Assembly (NCBI RefSeq): GCF_007750395.1
Contig: NZ_CP036281.1
Coordinates: 1,198,501 to 1,262,500 of the forward strand
Origin: Polystyrenella longa
GTDB taxonomy: Bacteria > Planctomycetota > Planctomycetia > Planctomycetales > Planctomycetaceae
Direction of reading: 5' to 3'
DNA length: 64,000 nt
This document shows, one piece after another, positions 42,554 through 52,126 of this stretch. How positions within the stretch are numbered: the stretch's first letter is position 1; every line of letters begins with the position of its first letter. The notes under the pieces were generated by a model. The model searched no databases. It saw nothing but the letters and a program-made list of their open reading frames with translations, and was not told the origin of the DNA. The position numbers were made by a program, and so were the translations under genes.

Positions 42554-43501
42554 TTAATCAAACAGGTAACTGACCGATTCATTGCTATGAATCCGTCGGA
42601 TCGCTTCGCCCAGCAAAGGGGCGACCGAGATTGTCCGCAGGTTCTTCAACAGGTGATCTTCCTTGAGCGGGAGGCTATTCGTGACAATGATTTCAGTCAC
42701 ATCGGCCTCACGAAGTCGGTTGTAGGCTTCACCGCAGAAAACGGCATGAGAAGCGCCTAGATAGACGCGAGTCGCACCGTGATCGCGGGCGATTTTCGCC
42801 GCCCCGACGATGGAACCTGCCGTGGAGATCAAATCGTCGAAAATTAGGGCCGTTTTTCCCTCCAGCGAGTCTCCAATCAGGTTGGCTTGTTTGGTTTCCA
42901 GAGCGTTCGTGCGTCGTTTATCGACAATCGCTAATGTTCCGCCCAGGTTGTCGAGGTGCATCAGAGAGCTTTTAATGCTCCCTTCATCCGGACTGACAAT
43001 CACCAGTTCGTCCTCGGGGATCCGCAAGGACTTCACATATCCATCAAGGATGGGGGCTGCGTACAGGTGGTCCACCGGGACATCGAAGAAACCTTGAATC
43101 TGTGCCGCATGCAGGTCCATTGTCAGGACACGGTCGGCCCCCGCTTTGGTAATCAGGTTGGAGACCAGTTTTGCAGTAATAGGCACTCGGCCAGAGTCTT
43201 TTCGATCCTGACGTGCATAGCCGAAGTAGGGGATGACGGCTGTGATCCGGGCGGCGCTTGCTCGTTTGCAGGCGTCAATCATGATCAGCAGTTCCATCAG
43301 GTTATCGTTAACACCCGGGCCGGTGGGCTGCAGGAGGAACACATCGCAGCCCCGGATGTTCTGCATTAATTGCAGGCTGATCTCGCCATCTGGAAAGTTG
43401 GAGATTTCCAGGGAAGCTGGGACAATTCCCAGATACTCCGCAATCTCTGTCGTCAGTTGGGGATGGGCACGACCGCTCATCAGGGTCAGATTATCATACA
43501 T
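42554..43501 (-). CDS. prs: Ribose-phosphate pyrophosphokinase (PRPP synthetase)
   Basis: A 315-residue protein from the ATG at 43501 (MYDNLTLMSGRAHP). Diagnostic parts: FPDGEISLQ, RASAARITAVIPYFGYARQDRK, the PRPP-binding ALIFDDLISTAGS, and the catalytic-loop region. It makes PRPP for nucleotide, His and Trp synthesis. The longer TTG start four codons upstream is less likely. It shares the strand with groEL2 but a 330-base gap separates them. Confidence 0.95.
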   Translation of the reverse strand: MYDNLTLMSGRAHPQLTTEIAEYLGIVPASLEISNFPDGEISLQLMQNIRGCDVFLLQPTGPGVNDNLMELLIMIDACKRASAARITAVIPYFGYARQDRKDSGRVPITAKLVSNLITKAGADRVLTMDLHAAQIQGFFDVPVDHLYAAPILDGYVKSLRIPEDELVIVSPDEGSIKSSLMHLDNLGGTLAIVDKRRTNALETKQANLIGDSLEGKTALIFDDLISTAGSIVGAAKIARDHGATRVYLGASHAVFCGEAYNRLREADVTEIIVTNSLPLKEDHLLKNLRTISVAPLLGEAIRRIHSNESVSYLFD

Positions 43502-43940
43502 GATCGAATTCAATATTCAGCAGGGGCGGAGCGGGGTGGCTGACAGGCATCGTGAGACCTGTCGGCGGAAGAAAACAGAGAACAGCCCGGAGATCAACTG
43601 GAGATTTAGTAACACGATTCGGAGCACCATATTTCGAGCATAGGCTCTCTGGCTTGGGGCGTCTGCGGTTCATCTTAGCCAGTTCCCCCCGCCCACAGCA
43701 ATGAACGACGATTGCCGGGAAGAGCGGTTTTTTCCAATCCTCAACCGGGTGCAGCACTTTCTCGGCAAAATTCGCCGATAGCAGGCCGACTTTCATGCTG
43801 AATACCGGCTTCCAGTTGAGCCTCCCTGATCCGGCGGGTATCCTGATAGATGAGCGATTCTGAAAACCTTCGCCACTAAGTCCACTATAAGATGTATCTC
43901 CATCCGCTGCCTGTATTTGCTTTGAGGAGTTTGAATCACC
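43502..43940. other. Intergenic region upstream of prs and the ceramidase-like gene
   Basis: About 440 bases between divergent genes. A 100-codon minus-strand frame at 43494-43796 overlaps the prs start and shows no family match, so I do not call it. Divergent promoters are expected. Confidence 0.4.
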
Positions 43941-45338
43941 ATGTTTTCACGCCGCGAATTTCTGGAATTGTCCGCCGGTCTCGGAATGGCTCCCTTACTG
44001 AACGTATTCGAATTAGGCTCTGCCGCAGCGGAAGAGATTTCGGATACCAGTAATCTGGCGATCTCCACCTTTCGGTTTGAAGTCTCACCTCCGGAAGGAC
44101 ATTCCCTCTGTGGTGGTTGGATCAAGCCAGTCGTCGGTTACGACGATGAACTCGAAGCGATTGGTGTCGTCATCACCGGTGCGGGTAAACCGATTGTCCT
44201 CTGTGCTGTCGACTGGACTGGATTACTCAACTCGGCCCACATCACCTGGCGGAACGCGCTCGCCGAAGCAGCAGGCACGACGCCCGAGCGGGTCGCGGTG
44301 CAATGTGTCCATCAACACAACGCGCCCTTTGCCTGTCTCGATGCGGAAGAGATCATTTTAGAGCAGGGCGACCTGCCGCATATTATTGAAAAAGGATATT
44401 ACAACGACTGCCTCGAACGAGGACAAAAAGCGATTGGTGAAGCACTGAAACAGTCAGTGCCACTGACGCACATCGCGAGTGGGCAGGGGATGGTCGAAAA
44501 GGTCGCTTCTAATCGTCGCTTCCTCGGTGCGGATGGCAAAATCGAACATTGGCGAGGCAGTGCTGCTGCCGGTTCCGACGTGTTACGCGAATTGCCCGAA
44601 GGTCTGGTTGACCCCTGGCTCAAAACGGTGGCCTTTTATTCGAACGAGAAGAAAGTCGCCGCATTCCATTATTACGCCACGCACCCGATGAGTTACTACG
44701 GAGATGGCCGTGTTACCAGCGACTTCGCCGGTCTCGCCCGTAAACGACGCCAGACGGATGAACCGGGTTGCACGCACATCTACTTCACGGGATGTTCGGG
44801 GAATGTTGCTGCGGGTAAATATAATGATGGGTCCGCCAAGGCCCGCGCCGATTTAACCAACAGGCTGTATGCCGGCATTGTCGCTTCGGAAGCGGAATTG
44901 AAACCACAACCGATCAGCTCTGTTGGTTGGAAAACGCAGGATATTCTCCCTGTTCCCCGCGCTTCGTTTAATGAGGCGGCTATTATGGAAGGGATCAACA
45001 ACAAAGAGAATCCGGTGGTGCATCGCAACCGACCTTCGTACATGGTGAGCTGGTTACGCCGCTGTGCGAATCGAATTCCGATTGTCCTCAGTTCACTGGC
45101 CGTCAACGACATCGCGCTGCTGCACTTACCCGCCGAATCGTTCCTGGAATACCAACTCCGCGCCCAGCAACTTGCTCCCGGCAAATTCGTGGCGACAGCC
45201 GCTTACGGCGACGGCGGACCCTGGTACATCCCCACCGCAGAGGCATACCCCCAAGGAGGCTACGAAGTCAGCGTCGCCTTCTGCGAACCCACAATGGATC
45301 CAATGCTGATGGATGGGATCGGGAAGTTGCTGGGGTAA
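43941..45338 (+). CDS. Secreted neutral/alkaline ceramidase-like protein
   Basis: A 465-residue protein. The start (FSRREFLELSAGLGMAPLL) resembles a Tat-type signal, RR followed by a hydrophobic run and an Ala-rich cleavage region. The mature N-terminus reads FRFEVSPPEGHSLCGG, and VQCVHQHNAPFACLD and YFTGCSGNVAAGKYND follow, the pattern of the neutral/alkaline ceramidase N-terminal fold used by many planctomycete proteins. The histidines could be zinc ligands. The true substrate may not be ceramide. Confidence 0.65.
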   Translation: MFSRREFLELSAGLGMAPLLNVFELGSAAAEEISDTSNLAISTFRFEVSPPEGHSLCGGWIKPVVGYDDELEAIGVVITGAGKPIVLCAVDWTGLLNSAHITWRNALAEAAGTTPERVAVQCVHQHNAPFACLDAEEIILEQGDLPHIIEKGYYNDCLERGQKAIGEALKQSVPLTHIASGQGMVEKVASNRRFLGADGKIEHWRGSAAAGSDVLRELPEGLVDPWLKTVAFYSNEKKVAAFHYYATHPMSYYGDGRVTSDFAGLARKRRQTDEPGCTHIYFTGCSGNVAAGKYNDGSAKARADLTNRLYAGIVASEAELKPQPISSVGWKTQDILPVPRASFNEAAIMEGINNKENPVVHRNRPSYMVSWLRRCANRIPIVLSSLAVNDIALLHLPAESFLEYQLRAQQLAPGKFVATAAYGDGGPWYIPTAEAYPQGGYEVSVAFCEPTMDPMLMDGIGKLLG

Positions 45339-45371
45339 GCACCTCTTCATCGTTTATGATCGGAGCAGACC

Positions 45372-46499
45372 ATGTATGTATTCCTTCGCGAACGTAATCC
45401 CGCTCGGCATCCCGATGGGGAGATGCCCGATTATTTGCATGTGTGTGCGAGTTATACCTTCATGGGAGAGCGGTTGCAGGAATTTCAAGTTCTGTTTCAC
45501 AATGATTATTTCTGCCAGGGACCGGTTCACCCGGATCCGGAAACGTTGGCGAAAATCCGAGCCGAGTATTATTTTGACAAATGGGGGCCGATGTCTTCAG
45601 AGGAAGAACAAATTCTTCGCGCTGATAAAAATGAGTGGGCTGCCAGATGGGCGAAGCAGTTTCGTGAACTCTATAAAACGAAGAAAATTCAGGCTCCCAT
45701 GCTGCTCTGGGTCACTCGTAACTGGAAGGATCAGCTTTTTCTGTGGTGGTTACTGACGACGCTCGATTCCTGGGAGGACATCGACTGGGAAAATGTCTGG
45801 CTCGTTGATTCGGTGAGTGGCCACTTTGAAGATGAACAGAGGCCGATGGGCGATCAAGATTATTGGCTTCCCTGTCATCCGGACAAATCGCTCGAAAGGT
45901 CATTTGCGGAGAACTGGTATCCGATTGATGAGCAATTTGTAGAGTCTGCAAAACGAATGTGGGACGCGTTCGCCCGCGGCGCGTTAGATGAACTGGACCA
46001 GTTGCGGCATAAGGAAGAAATCGTGCGCCCGGTGTCTTCAATGGTCGACTATGGATTGAAGTTCAGGTTACCAGGACAGGTAGAGTCCGGTCTGTTTCGG
46101 CTCAGTCCGATGGATCAATTCTTCCTCGAAGATTTCTCAGTAGAGAGATGGCTCCGTCCGATCGACCCTTACAAAAACTGGCTGAAAAAAGACGAAGTCG
46201 CCGAATTGCATTTAATGAATTGTCTCGCAGATTCCCTATTTGTAGAACGTCTTCGCGAATGGGACACGCATTCTTCAACAACGCCATTGATTGAATCAAG
46301 TTCTATCCCCGAAGGTCCAAGCAGATACAACAATATTGAGTATCGGTTAACAAAACTCGGCGAAGACATCGTCCGGAACGGCTTCGAAGATGCAAGCCTG
46401 ATTCCCACTTACCCCTTCGGCGGCACGACGATTTATGATCCCGCGAATAGGTGGTGCACGGTGGCCGAAGGAAATGGGTATCGGGTGGTGAAAGTTTAA
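45372..46499 (+). CDS. Hypothetical protein, partly duplicated downstream
   Basis: A 375-residue soluble protein starting MYVFLRERNPARHPDGEMP. The segment LLWVTRNWKDQLFLWWLLTTL is reminiscent of DUF1835-type proteins, but I am not sure. It has no signal peptide. A broken copy of its first ~25 codons follows at about 46520, showing local duplication. The function is unknown. Confidence 0.55.
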   Translation: MYVFLRERNPARHPDGEMPDYLHVCASYTFMGERLQEFQVLFHNDYFCQGPVHPDPETLAKIRAEYYFDKWGPMSSEEEQILRADKNEWAARWAKQFRELYKTKKIQAPMLLWVTRNWKDQLFLWWLLTTLDSWEDIDWENVWLVDSVSGHFEDEQRPMGDQDYWLPCHPDKSLERSFAENWYPIDEQFVESAKRMWDAFARGALDELDQLRHKEEIVRPVSSMVDYGLKFRLPGQVESGLFRLSPMDQFFLEDFSVERWLRPIDPYKNWLKKDEVAELHLMNCLADSLFVERLREWDTHSSTTPLIESSSIPEGPSRYNNIEYRLTKLGEDIVRNGFEDASLIPTYPFGGTTIYDPANRWCTVAEGNGYRVVKV

Positions 46500-46519
46500 A
46501 GTTTTACTTTCACAAGGTT

Positions 46520-46741
46520 TGCTTTCGAACATTGTACCAATTCCTCCGCGCAAGGAACTCTACCCGGCCCCCCGATGGGGAGATGCCCGACTGTCTGCAT
46601 GTGTCATTTCTATTTTCGGCAAAATGGCATCAAAGTCCTGTTAACAAAAACCAAGGTCGACACGCACCACGAGAAGATTCTGGACGTCAGTTACGAACTC
46701 CGCAACTGGGCTGATCTGGGAACATGCACCTTTCGACCATA
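46520..46741 (+). pseudogene. Gene debris: truncated copy of the 45372 gene and an unknown C-terminus
   Basis: From 46520 the sequence encodes LYQFLRARNSTRPPDGEMPD, clearly related to the first residues of the gene at 45372, then loses similarity. From about 46627 another frame reads GIKVLLTKTKVDTHH and ILDVSYELRNWADLGTC to a TAG at 46739-46741, which looks like the end of a different lost gene. No product is expected. Confidence 0.5.
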
Positions 46742-46753
46742 GGAACGAATAGA

Positions 46754-47545
46754 ATGATTTGGACAACGTCGCGAACACAGGAAATCGGTTTATCGGCTAT
46801 TAGTTGTGATCCCTTTGAGCAAGTCGTCGGCTTCAACAAGCTTCCTGAATATGAACAAAATCGTGATCCGAGAGATATGGGGCACATGAAGTCGCGTTAT
46901 CTCTACCGATCGCGCTTAGCCGCAGGCTACTTTTTAGTCCAGGGCGACCACACGAACGCCAGGAAATGGGCCACCATTAGCGTCGACGCAGCGGAGACTT
47001 ACTTCTTTGGGGAATGGAGAGATATCGAACCCTCCGGCAATGGTTCCGATCAGCCTCCCAGCCGGGATTATCAGGACAAACATCGGTTGTGGGTAGAATC
47101 ATACGACTGGTCGATGTGTTTCATCGCGGCTTTGCAGCAGTGGGACACATTTGATCGATTCGCTCACATTCTCCGAGACGATGTGCGGCTTAATATTGAT
47201 CAAACGGAAGCCCATCGCGCCTGGTGGCTTTATTTTTGTGGACGAGTTCGAAAACGCCCGCAACAGGAAATAGCAGGATTCCGCCAAACAGTTATGGAGT
47301 CAAAACGCGCCAAGACAGATCAACTCTTGCTCACCTGGGTGGATGCCTTGTTTGAGGGATCAGATGACGAGCTCCAGGACGCCATCAAAAAGTACATGCA
47401 GCACCACCGCCGGGTGGAATCAAAAAAACCGGGGTTAGGTTTAGCAATTCGTGGCTCGATCCTACTACACTATGGCGAACATCTGGGCCGCCAGTTCTCC
47501 CGCCCCGAAAAGAGTGATTTATATGTTGTAGAATTCGCTGATTAG
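46754..47545 (+). CDS. Hypothetical protein, possibly Imm49-like immunity protein
   Basis: A 263-residue soluble helical protein from the ATG at 46754 (GGA upstream). Text such as YFLVQGDHTNARKWATISVD and WVESYDWSMCFIAALQQWD resembles the alpha-helical Imm49 immunity proteins, which carry a tryptophan-rich helix pair, but the match is weak. No toxin lies next to it. The setting among debris suggests an accessory island. Confidence 0.45.
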   Translation: MIWTTSRTQEIGLSAISCDPFEQVVGFNKLPEYEQNRDPRDMGHMKSRYLYRSRLAAGYFLVQGDHTNARKWATISVDAAETYFFGEWRDIEPSGNGSDQPPSRDYQDKHRLWVESYDWSMCFIAALQQWDTFDRFAHILRDDVRLNIDQTEAHRAWWLYFCGRVRKRPQQEIAGFRQTVMESKRAKTDQLLLTWVDALFEGSDDELQDAIKKYMQHHRRVESKKPGLGLAIRGSILLHYGEHLGRQFSRPEKSDLYVVEFAD

Positions 47546-47566
47546 TTCTGAAAAGGTTCATGGCTC

Positions 47567-47992
47567 ATGAGTGGTTCCTTACATGCTATGCGTTGTGACA
47601 AATGCAAATTCGGTGAAGATGTGGTTGCGCCCCTATCGCGTGCGGTGAAAAGGCCCCACGACGAGGTCGCAGAGCTAATGTCATCTGGAAGCTACAGCAC
47701 AATAGATCTTGCCAGCACTGGTGTTCCTGCAATCAGAACCCGTTTATTGAACGGAAACAAGAGCATATGCATGAATCCTGTTGGAGAACCGGGATGGAGC
47801 ATGATGTTGGCCTTTTGCTGCGAGTACGCGACAGGCAATTCTTCTCCATTGCTCTTTTTTGACCAAGCGGGAACCTTCTGCGTCAGAGTAGACGAAGGAA
47901 GCACCCCTGATGGTCTTGAGAAGTTGGTAAAAGAGTCACCTTTCTGTGGAATGGATAGTCAGGAAGGCCGTGACTTTGTCACCGGCTATTAA
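47567..47992 (+). CDS. Hypothetical protein
   Basis: A 141-residue soluble protein, not recognised. It has a CDKCKFG pair of cysteines near the start and two further cysteine sites (AFCCEYATG, ESPFCGMD). It is in the same orientation as the preceding gene, 21 bases away, so the two may be co-transcribed. Confidence 0.5.
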   Translation: MSGSLHAMRCDKCKFGEDVVAPLSRAVKRPHDEVAELMSSGSYSTIDLASTGVPAIRTRLLNGNKSICMNPVGEPGWSMMLAFCCEYATGNSSPLLFFDQAGTFCVRVDEGSTPDGLEKLVKESPFCGMDSQEGRDFVTGY

Positions 47993-48316
47993 ATTCGCTG
48001 GGATTATGAGGTCGAGCTTATTTGCTGACTTCCCTCTTGGCATTCACGACTTGCGTTTTTGAAGCAATAGATAAACGACACTGAGAATAAGCAGCCCGAG
48101 GCTCGCGCCTATTAATCAGTTCCAATAATTAACAGGCTGGCTGGTGGAGAGTCTATCGACAGTGGGTGAGAAATGGGAAGCGGCTTGCTCTGGTTCCGGT
48201 AGGGGGAATGCTGTGTCTCACGTCCTGTACTATAACGAATCGCGTGTAAACTGAGTCGTTAAAGTTAGTGATGCAGCCAGTAAATCCACCTATGTTTCGC
48301 AGTTCTGATGCGACCG
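47993..48316. other. Intergenic region with a membrane-segment remnant
   Basis: About 320 bases. On the minus strand (about 48050-48110) an open stretch encodes GASLGLLILSVVYLLLQKRKS and a stop: one membrane helix with a basic tail, without a start codon. It is probably the end of a lost membrane protein. Confidence 0.35.
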
Positions 48317-48781
48317 CTACACGATTGGAATGTCGCCTGCGATTTTGGCGAGGAGTTCTCTCATTACCGTGTTATTGACTTTAGCATGGGAGTATTTAAC
48401 GTGAATTTCTGATGTGCCCAGGACTTCGCTGGCGACGGGATTCAGTTTTACTTTGAGGGTGGTGCGGGTGAGGGAGAACGAGAGTACGCCGCTGGTGATC
48501 GACTGCATCTGTGAATGGAGTTCGAGGTAGAAACCGTCTCCGTCGTCTTCCGTGTCTCCCTCTTCGGTTACGTCTGCTTCTGGTGTTGGTTCTGCTTCTT
48601 CATTTATGTTTTCTTCTTCGGCTATGTTTTCATCTTCTTCTTCGGAAGAAAAAGTTCGTTGCAGCAGGAGGTAATCTTCCGGGTCAAAGTCATCGGCAGC
48701 AAAGACAAGTTGCGCGAGGCCATCCTCGTCTTCAAGATGTAAGTGATGCGCAGAAAACGTTTCTATCGAGGGTTCAGTCAC
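48317..48781 (-). CDS. Imm10-like immunity protein with acidic insert
   Basis: A 154-residue protein. The parts DFDPEDYLLLQRTFSSEEED, GFYLELHSQMQSIT and LKVKLNPVASEVLG follow the layout of the Imm10 family of immunity proteins. Residues about 45-85 are an acidic low-complexity insert (EEENINEEAEPTPEAD). No toxin gene is next to it; the flanking gene is a secreted sialidase. Family assignment is from memory of the pattern and is moderate. Confidence 0.5.
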   Translation of the reverse strand: MTEPSIETFSAHHLHLEDEDGLAQLVFAADDFDPEDYLLLQRTFSSEEEDENIAEEENINEEAEPTPEADVTEEGDTEDDGDGFYLELHSQMQSITSGVLSFSLTRTTLKVKLNPVASEVLGTSEIHVKYSHAKVNNTVMRELLAKIAGDIPIV

Positions 48782-48811
48782 AGGTATTCCAGACAGAGGG
48801 AAAAAAGATGT

Positions 48812-49966
48812 TTATTTAGTGTTGGTGATCCAGCTGACTGGCAACCGGGTGATATTCGTCTGGGCCAGTCCGTTGTTCTTCGTGCGGTCTCCTGCACAGT
48901 GGCCGAGAACAATGTGATCGCCGACGACATCCATTGCGGTGTAACAGTACCAGCCATGGGGGTCATCATACAGATTACCGATAACGGTCCAGCTTTGACC
49001 TTCATCTTTGGAAACAGCCAGAGTCAGCGGGGTCCGTTTGCCAGCAAGTTCTTTGGGAATATTGGCATGGTTATTCCAGACGGCGACGAGGTCACCCGTC
49101 TGCGGGATTCGTTCAATCGTGGCGGGCGAGACTGGGGAAACCAGATTGCCCGATTCGAGTTGCGTCCAGGAATGGCCATCGTCTTCCGAGTAGGTCACGA
49201 ACTGCGTTCCCCCATTAGTGCGGACGAACATCAGGGTACGGCCATCGCTAAGTTCGATGAGTCCCGGTTCCTGCAGGATAACGGGTTTACCGTTGATGGG
49301 AGTAGGAGTGGCGACTTCTTCGGACCGTTTCCAATGCTGACCCTGGTCGTCCGAGTAGTAACAGACCAGGCGACCATTGGGGTTGAAGCCACCATTGATT
49401 TTGGTGTGCTGCGCGACAGCCAACAGCAGGCGGCCGGATTCAAGTTGGATCACCCGGTCGTTATTGAGGACGTAATAGTCGACTTCGCTGTCGGGGATGA
49501 TTGTAACGGGGTCCGACCAGGTCTTGGTTTCATCTTTGCTGAAGCGAACCACGGGGCGGCAATCGTCCCAGCTGTTTTTGGCGAGATAGAACAGTGCGAT
49601 CGAGTCATCCGGGAGACGGAGCAGCGAGACCGACATGATGTTCTCGCCCGCATGGTTCTCCAGAACTTCCACGCTTTCGTCCGTCCAGGTGGCTCCGCCA
49701 TCAGTGGAGGTGCGACTGGCGAGGTAAGCGGTGGAGTTGTCAGCGGCCCCGTCTGTGTAGTGAGTATAGATGAACAGGAGTCGTCCATCCTTCAATTGAA
49801 TGAAGTCACCTTCACTGTTACGTGGGTTGTCTGCCGAGGGAGGAAGTAGCTCGATCCGTTCGATGGGATCAGCGGCGACAGGTGTTGCCAGTGCGAAGGT
49901 GATCAGGCAAAGCAGGGCCAGAGAGGATGAAAAAAAACAGGTTGAAATCAAGCGGGGAGAAGTCAT
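48812..49966 (-). CDS. Secreted sialidase-family (BNR/Asp-box) protein
   Basis: A 384-residue protein from the ATG at 49966 with GAGGAA upstream. The signal peptide contains SLALLCLITFALATPVAAD. Five Asp boxes are visible: STDGGATW, SKDETKTW, SDDQGQHW, SEDDGHSW and SKDEGQSW, giving a six-bladed propeller. An arginine in SLLRLPDDS and a further one in MFVRTNGGT could help the carboxylate site. The substrate is probably a glycan acid; true sialidase activity is not proven. Confidence 0.8.
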   Translation of the reverse strand: MTSPRLISTCFFSSSLALLCLITFALATPVAADPIERIELLPPSADNPRNSEGDFIQLKDGRLLFIYTHYTDGAADNSTAYLASRTSTDGGATWTDESVEVLENHAGENIMSVSLLRLPDDSIALFYLAKNSWDDCRPVVRFSKDETKTWSDPVTIIPDSEVDYYVLNNDRVIQLESGRLLLAVAQHTKINGGFNPNGRLVCYYSDDQGQHWKRSEEVATPTPINGKPVILQEPGLIELSDGRTLMFVRTNGGTQFVTYSEDDGHSWTQLESGNLVSPVSPATIERIPQTGDLVAVWNNHANIPKELAGKRTPLTLAVSKDEGQSWTVIGNLYDDPHGWYCYTAMDVVGDHIVLGHCAGDRTKNNGLAQTNITRLPVSWITNTK

Positions 49967-50127
49967 CGGTTCCTCGGTAGGCAGGGCGTGGTCTGTCATT
50001 AATTGGAATGGTCACAACGGTACCATGAGGACCGACCTGTGGGAAGTCTCTGCTTTGAGGAGTAGTCTGGAATGCTTGTGCCTGACGGCACCCGGGTTGG
50101 AAAGAGGGCCAAGGCTCAGAGTCTGAG

Positions 50128-51126
50128 TTAGTGAGAGCGTTGGATTGCGAACTCAGTCAGTTCTTCCAAAATCGTGCGGCTGTTGCTATCGGGGAGTTTT
50201 GCCAGGTTGGCTCGGGCGGAGGTGGCGTATTCGCTGGCGGTTTGGCGAGCGGATTCGATCGCCCGATACTCCTGCAGGTAGGGAGTCAGTTTTTCCCAGT
50301 TCTCTGCAGAAGGGCTGGCCAATAATCCGCGAATGATTTCTTCGTCGGCAGGCTCGGCCATTTGTAGCAGGCGGATAAGAGGGAGGGTCATCTTCTGCTT
50401 GTAGAAGTCGGAACCGAGCGACTTCCCAGCCTGGGTTTCTTCGCCCATGATATCGAGAATGTCATCGGCAATCTGAAACGCACAACCCAGGTCGCGACCG
50501 AACTGTTCGAGCGCGGCGATTTCTTCTTCGGTGCACTCGGAGTAGTACGCCCCCAGGGAGCAGCTGACGGCACAGAGTTCGGCCGTCTTTCCGTTAATGA
50601 TCTCGAAGTAACGTTCCTCGGTCAGGTCGATGTTGCCCCGTTCGCTGATTTGCGTCAGCTCGCCTTCGCAGACGATGTTCGTGGAGCGACCAATCTGCCG
50701 ACAGGCGTAAGTGCTTTCCAAGCTACTGGCCAGATGGAAGGAGTGCGTAAACAGGTAGTCGCCGAACAGCACGCTTGTTTCGGTATTCCAGCGACTATTT
50801 ACTGTCGCGACATGGCGGCGGGTATTGGCATCGTCGAGAACATCGTCATGCACCAAAGTCGCGGTGTGAATCATCTCCACGACGGCGGCCAGCACGTGAT
50901 GGCTGTGGTTAATTCCTCCACAGGCATCGGCGGTAAGCAGCAGCAAGGTTGGACGAATCCGTTTCCCGCGAAAGCGAGAGACGTGTTCATGGATATCCCT
51001 GATGACGGGTTGATCGGTGTGGAGTTCTTCGGCGAAAATCTGTTCGGATTTCATCAGATCGGTACCGACCGCTTCTATAATCTTTGCGATCAGATTCTGT
51101 GCTGCCAAATCCTTACTGGTATCCAT
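50128..51126 (-). CDS. Polyprenyl diphosphate synthase
   Basis: A 332-residue trans-isoprenyl diphosphate synthase. The first Asp-rich motif is LVHDDVLDDANTRR, the second QIADDILDIMGEE; FRGKRIRPTLLLL supplies the diphosphate-binding lysine and arginines. It makes a long-chain polyprenyl diphosphate, probably for menaquinone (octaprenyl or heptaprenyl type). Chain length cannot be read with certainty. Confidence 0.9.
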   Translation of the reverse strand: MDTSKDLAAQNLIAKIIEAVGTDLMKSEQIFAEELHTDQPVIRDIHEHVSRFRGKRIRPTLLLLTADACGGINHSHHVLAAVVEMIHTATLVHDDVLDDANTRRHVATVNSRWNTETSVLFGDYLFTHSFHLASSLESTYACRQIGRSTNIVCEGELTQISERGNIDLTEERYFEIINGKTAELCAVSCSLGAYYSECTEEEIAALEQFGRDLGCAFQIADDILDIMGEETQAGKSLGSDFYKQKMTLPLIRLLQMAEPADEEIIRGLLASPSAENWEKLTPYLQEYRAIESARQTASEYATSARANLAKLPDSNSRTILEELTEFAIQRSH

Positions 51127-51263
51127 GGGCGTCGACTTCTGCTGGTTCGGTTGGTCTAACTGATTCTCTATAAAGCGGTTAGGGAAGGCATCCCGAAGAG
51201 AGTTAGGTGATGTCGAGGACGAGTGTAGCCTCCCGTTTCTCGCAATTATAGTGTCAACCGAAT

Positions 51264-51758
51264 TTATTCGGACTTGTTAACAGGCTTTGTTCTCAGAAAA
51301 TGCCCACTTTTTCCGCCCGACTTTTCGGCCAGTTGAATGGGACCAATCACCATTTCGCGGTCGATCGCCTTACACATGTCATAGATTGTCAGGGCGGTGA
51401 CAGAAACGGCGGTGAAGGCTTCCATCTCCACGCCTGTTTTTCCCTCTGTCTTCACAGTTGCTGAGATAGTGACGCTGCAGTCATCGGGGAAGTCAAAATC
51501 GATCGACACGCCGTCGATGGGGAGAGGGTGGCAAAGTGGGATCAGGTTGCCCGTCTGCTTTGATCCCATAATACCCGCCAGGCGAGCGACTTCGAGAACG
51601 TCTCCCTTTTTGAAATTACGCTGCTGAATCTTGCTGAGCGTTTCCGGATGCATGGTGATACGCCCTTCCACGCGAGCGAGACGAGCGGTCACAGGTTTCG
51701 CTCCCACATCCACCATGCGGCTGGCACCAGTTTCATCGAAATGGGTGAATTCAGTCAT
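51264..51758 (-). CDS. moaC: Cyclic pyranopterin monophosphate synthase MoaC
   Basis: A 164-residue protein with the MoaC text ARVEGRITMHPETL, LIPLCHPLPI and EAFTAVSVTALTIYDMCKAID (catalytic Lys and Asp). It makes cPMP in molybdopterin synthesis. The molybdenum cofactor would be needed by enzymes such as the formylmethanofuran dehydrogenase homologue. Confidence 0.95.
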   Translation of the reverse strand: MTEFTHFDETGASRMVDVGAKPVTARLARVEGRITMHPETLSKIQQRNFKKGDVLEVARLAGIMGSKQTGNLIPLCHPLPIDGVSIDFDFPDDCSVTISATVKTEGKTGVEMEAFTAVSVTALTIYDMCKAIDREMVIGPIQLAEKSGGKSGHFLRTKPVNKSE

Positions 51759-51823
51759 GAGGGTGCAGTTCAGAGTTTATGAGGGTCAGAGTTCATGAGG
51801 GATGGTAAGAGTTCGAGAATGTG

Positions 51824-52126
51824 TCACTCACCCAGGAGGGTGTCGATATCGCGACTTCCGTCAACGATGGTTCTTATCTCGATTCCGTCTTCAATGGGCA
51901 CATAAAAGACTACGTAACGTTTGTGTGTGTGAATGATCGAAGGTCTGGGAACAGGTCGAAATAAGCCGTGCCCATCTAGGGTTGGCGAGCGTATTGTTCT
52001 GTTTTGGCTCGGATATCTGCTGAGAGCTTTTTCGCAACATTGGCTCGGTCATAATCGATTGCCACATAACTTAAGTAAATTACGAAGTTCGGTGGTCGCA
52101 TTGCGGGTCCATTTGACTATTGCCAT
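51824..52126 (-). pseudogene. ParE/RelE-type toxin, decayed
   Basis: Three frame segments read in order as one ParE-like toxin: VKWTRNATTELRN (start at 52126), then DRANVAKKLSADIRAKTEQ and MGTAYFDLFPDLRSFTH in the next frame, then VVFYVPIEDGIEIRTIVDGS and RDIDTLLGE to the TGA at 51824. This needs two frameshifts (near 52085 and 51925) and there is an in-frame TAG near 51970. The product would be inactive. The start overlaps the stop of the upstream antitoxin-like frame (TAATG). Confidence 0.65.

Noticed and set aside
43494..43796. 100-codon minus-strand frame overlapping the prs start
   Set aside because: No recognisable features, and it overlaps a certain gene start.
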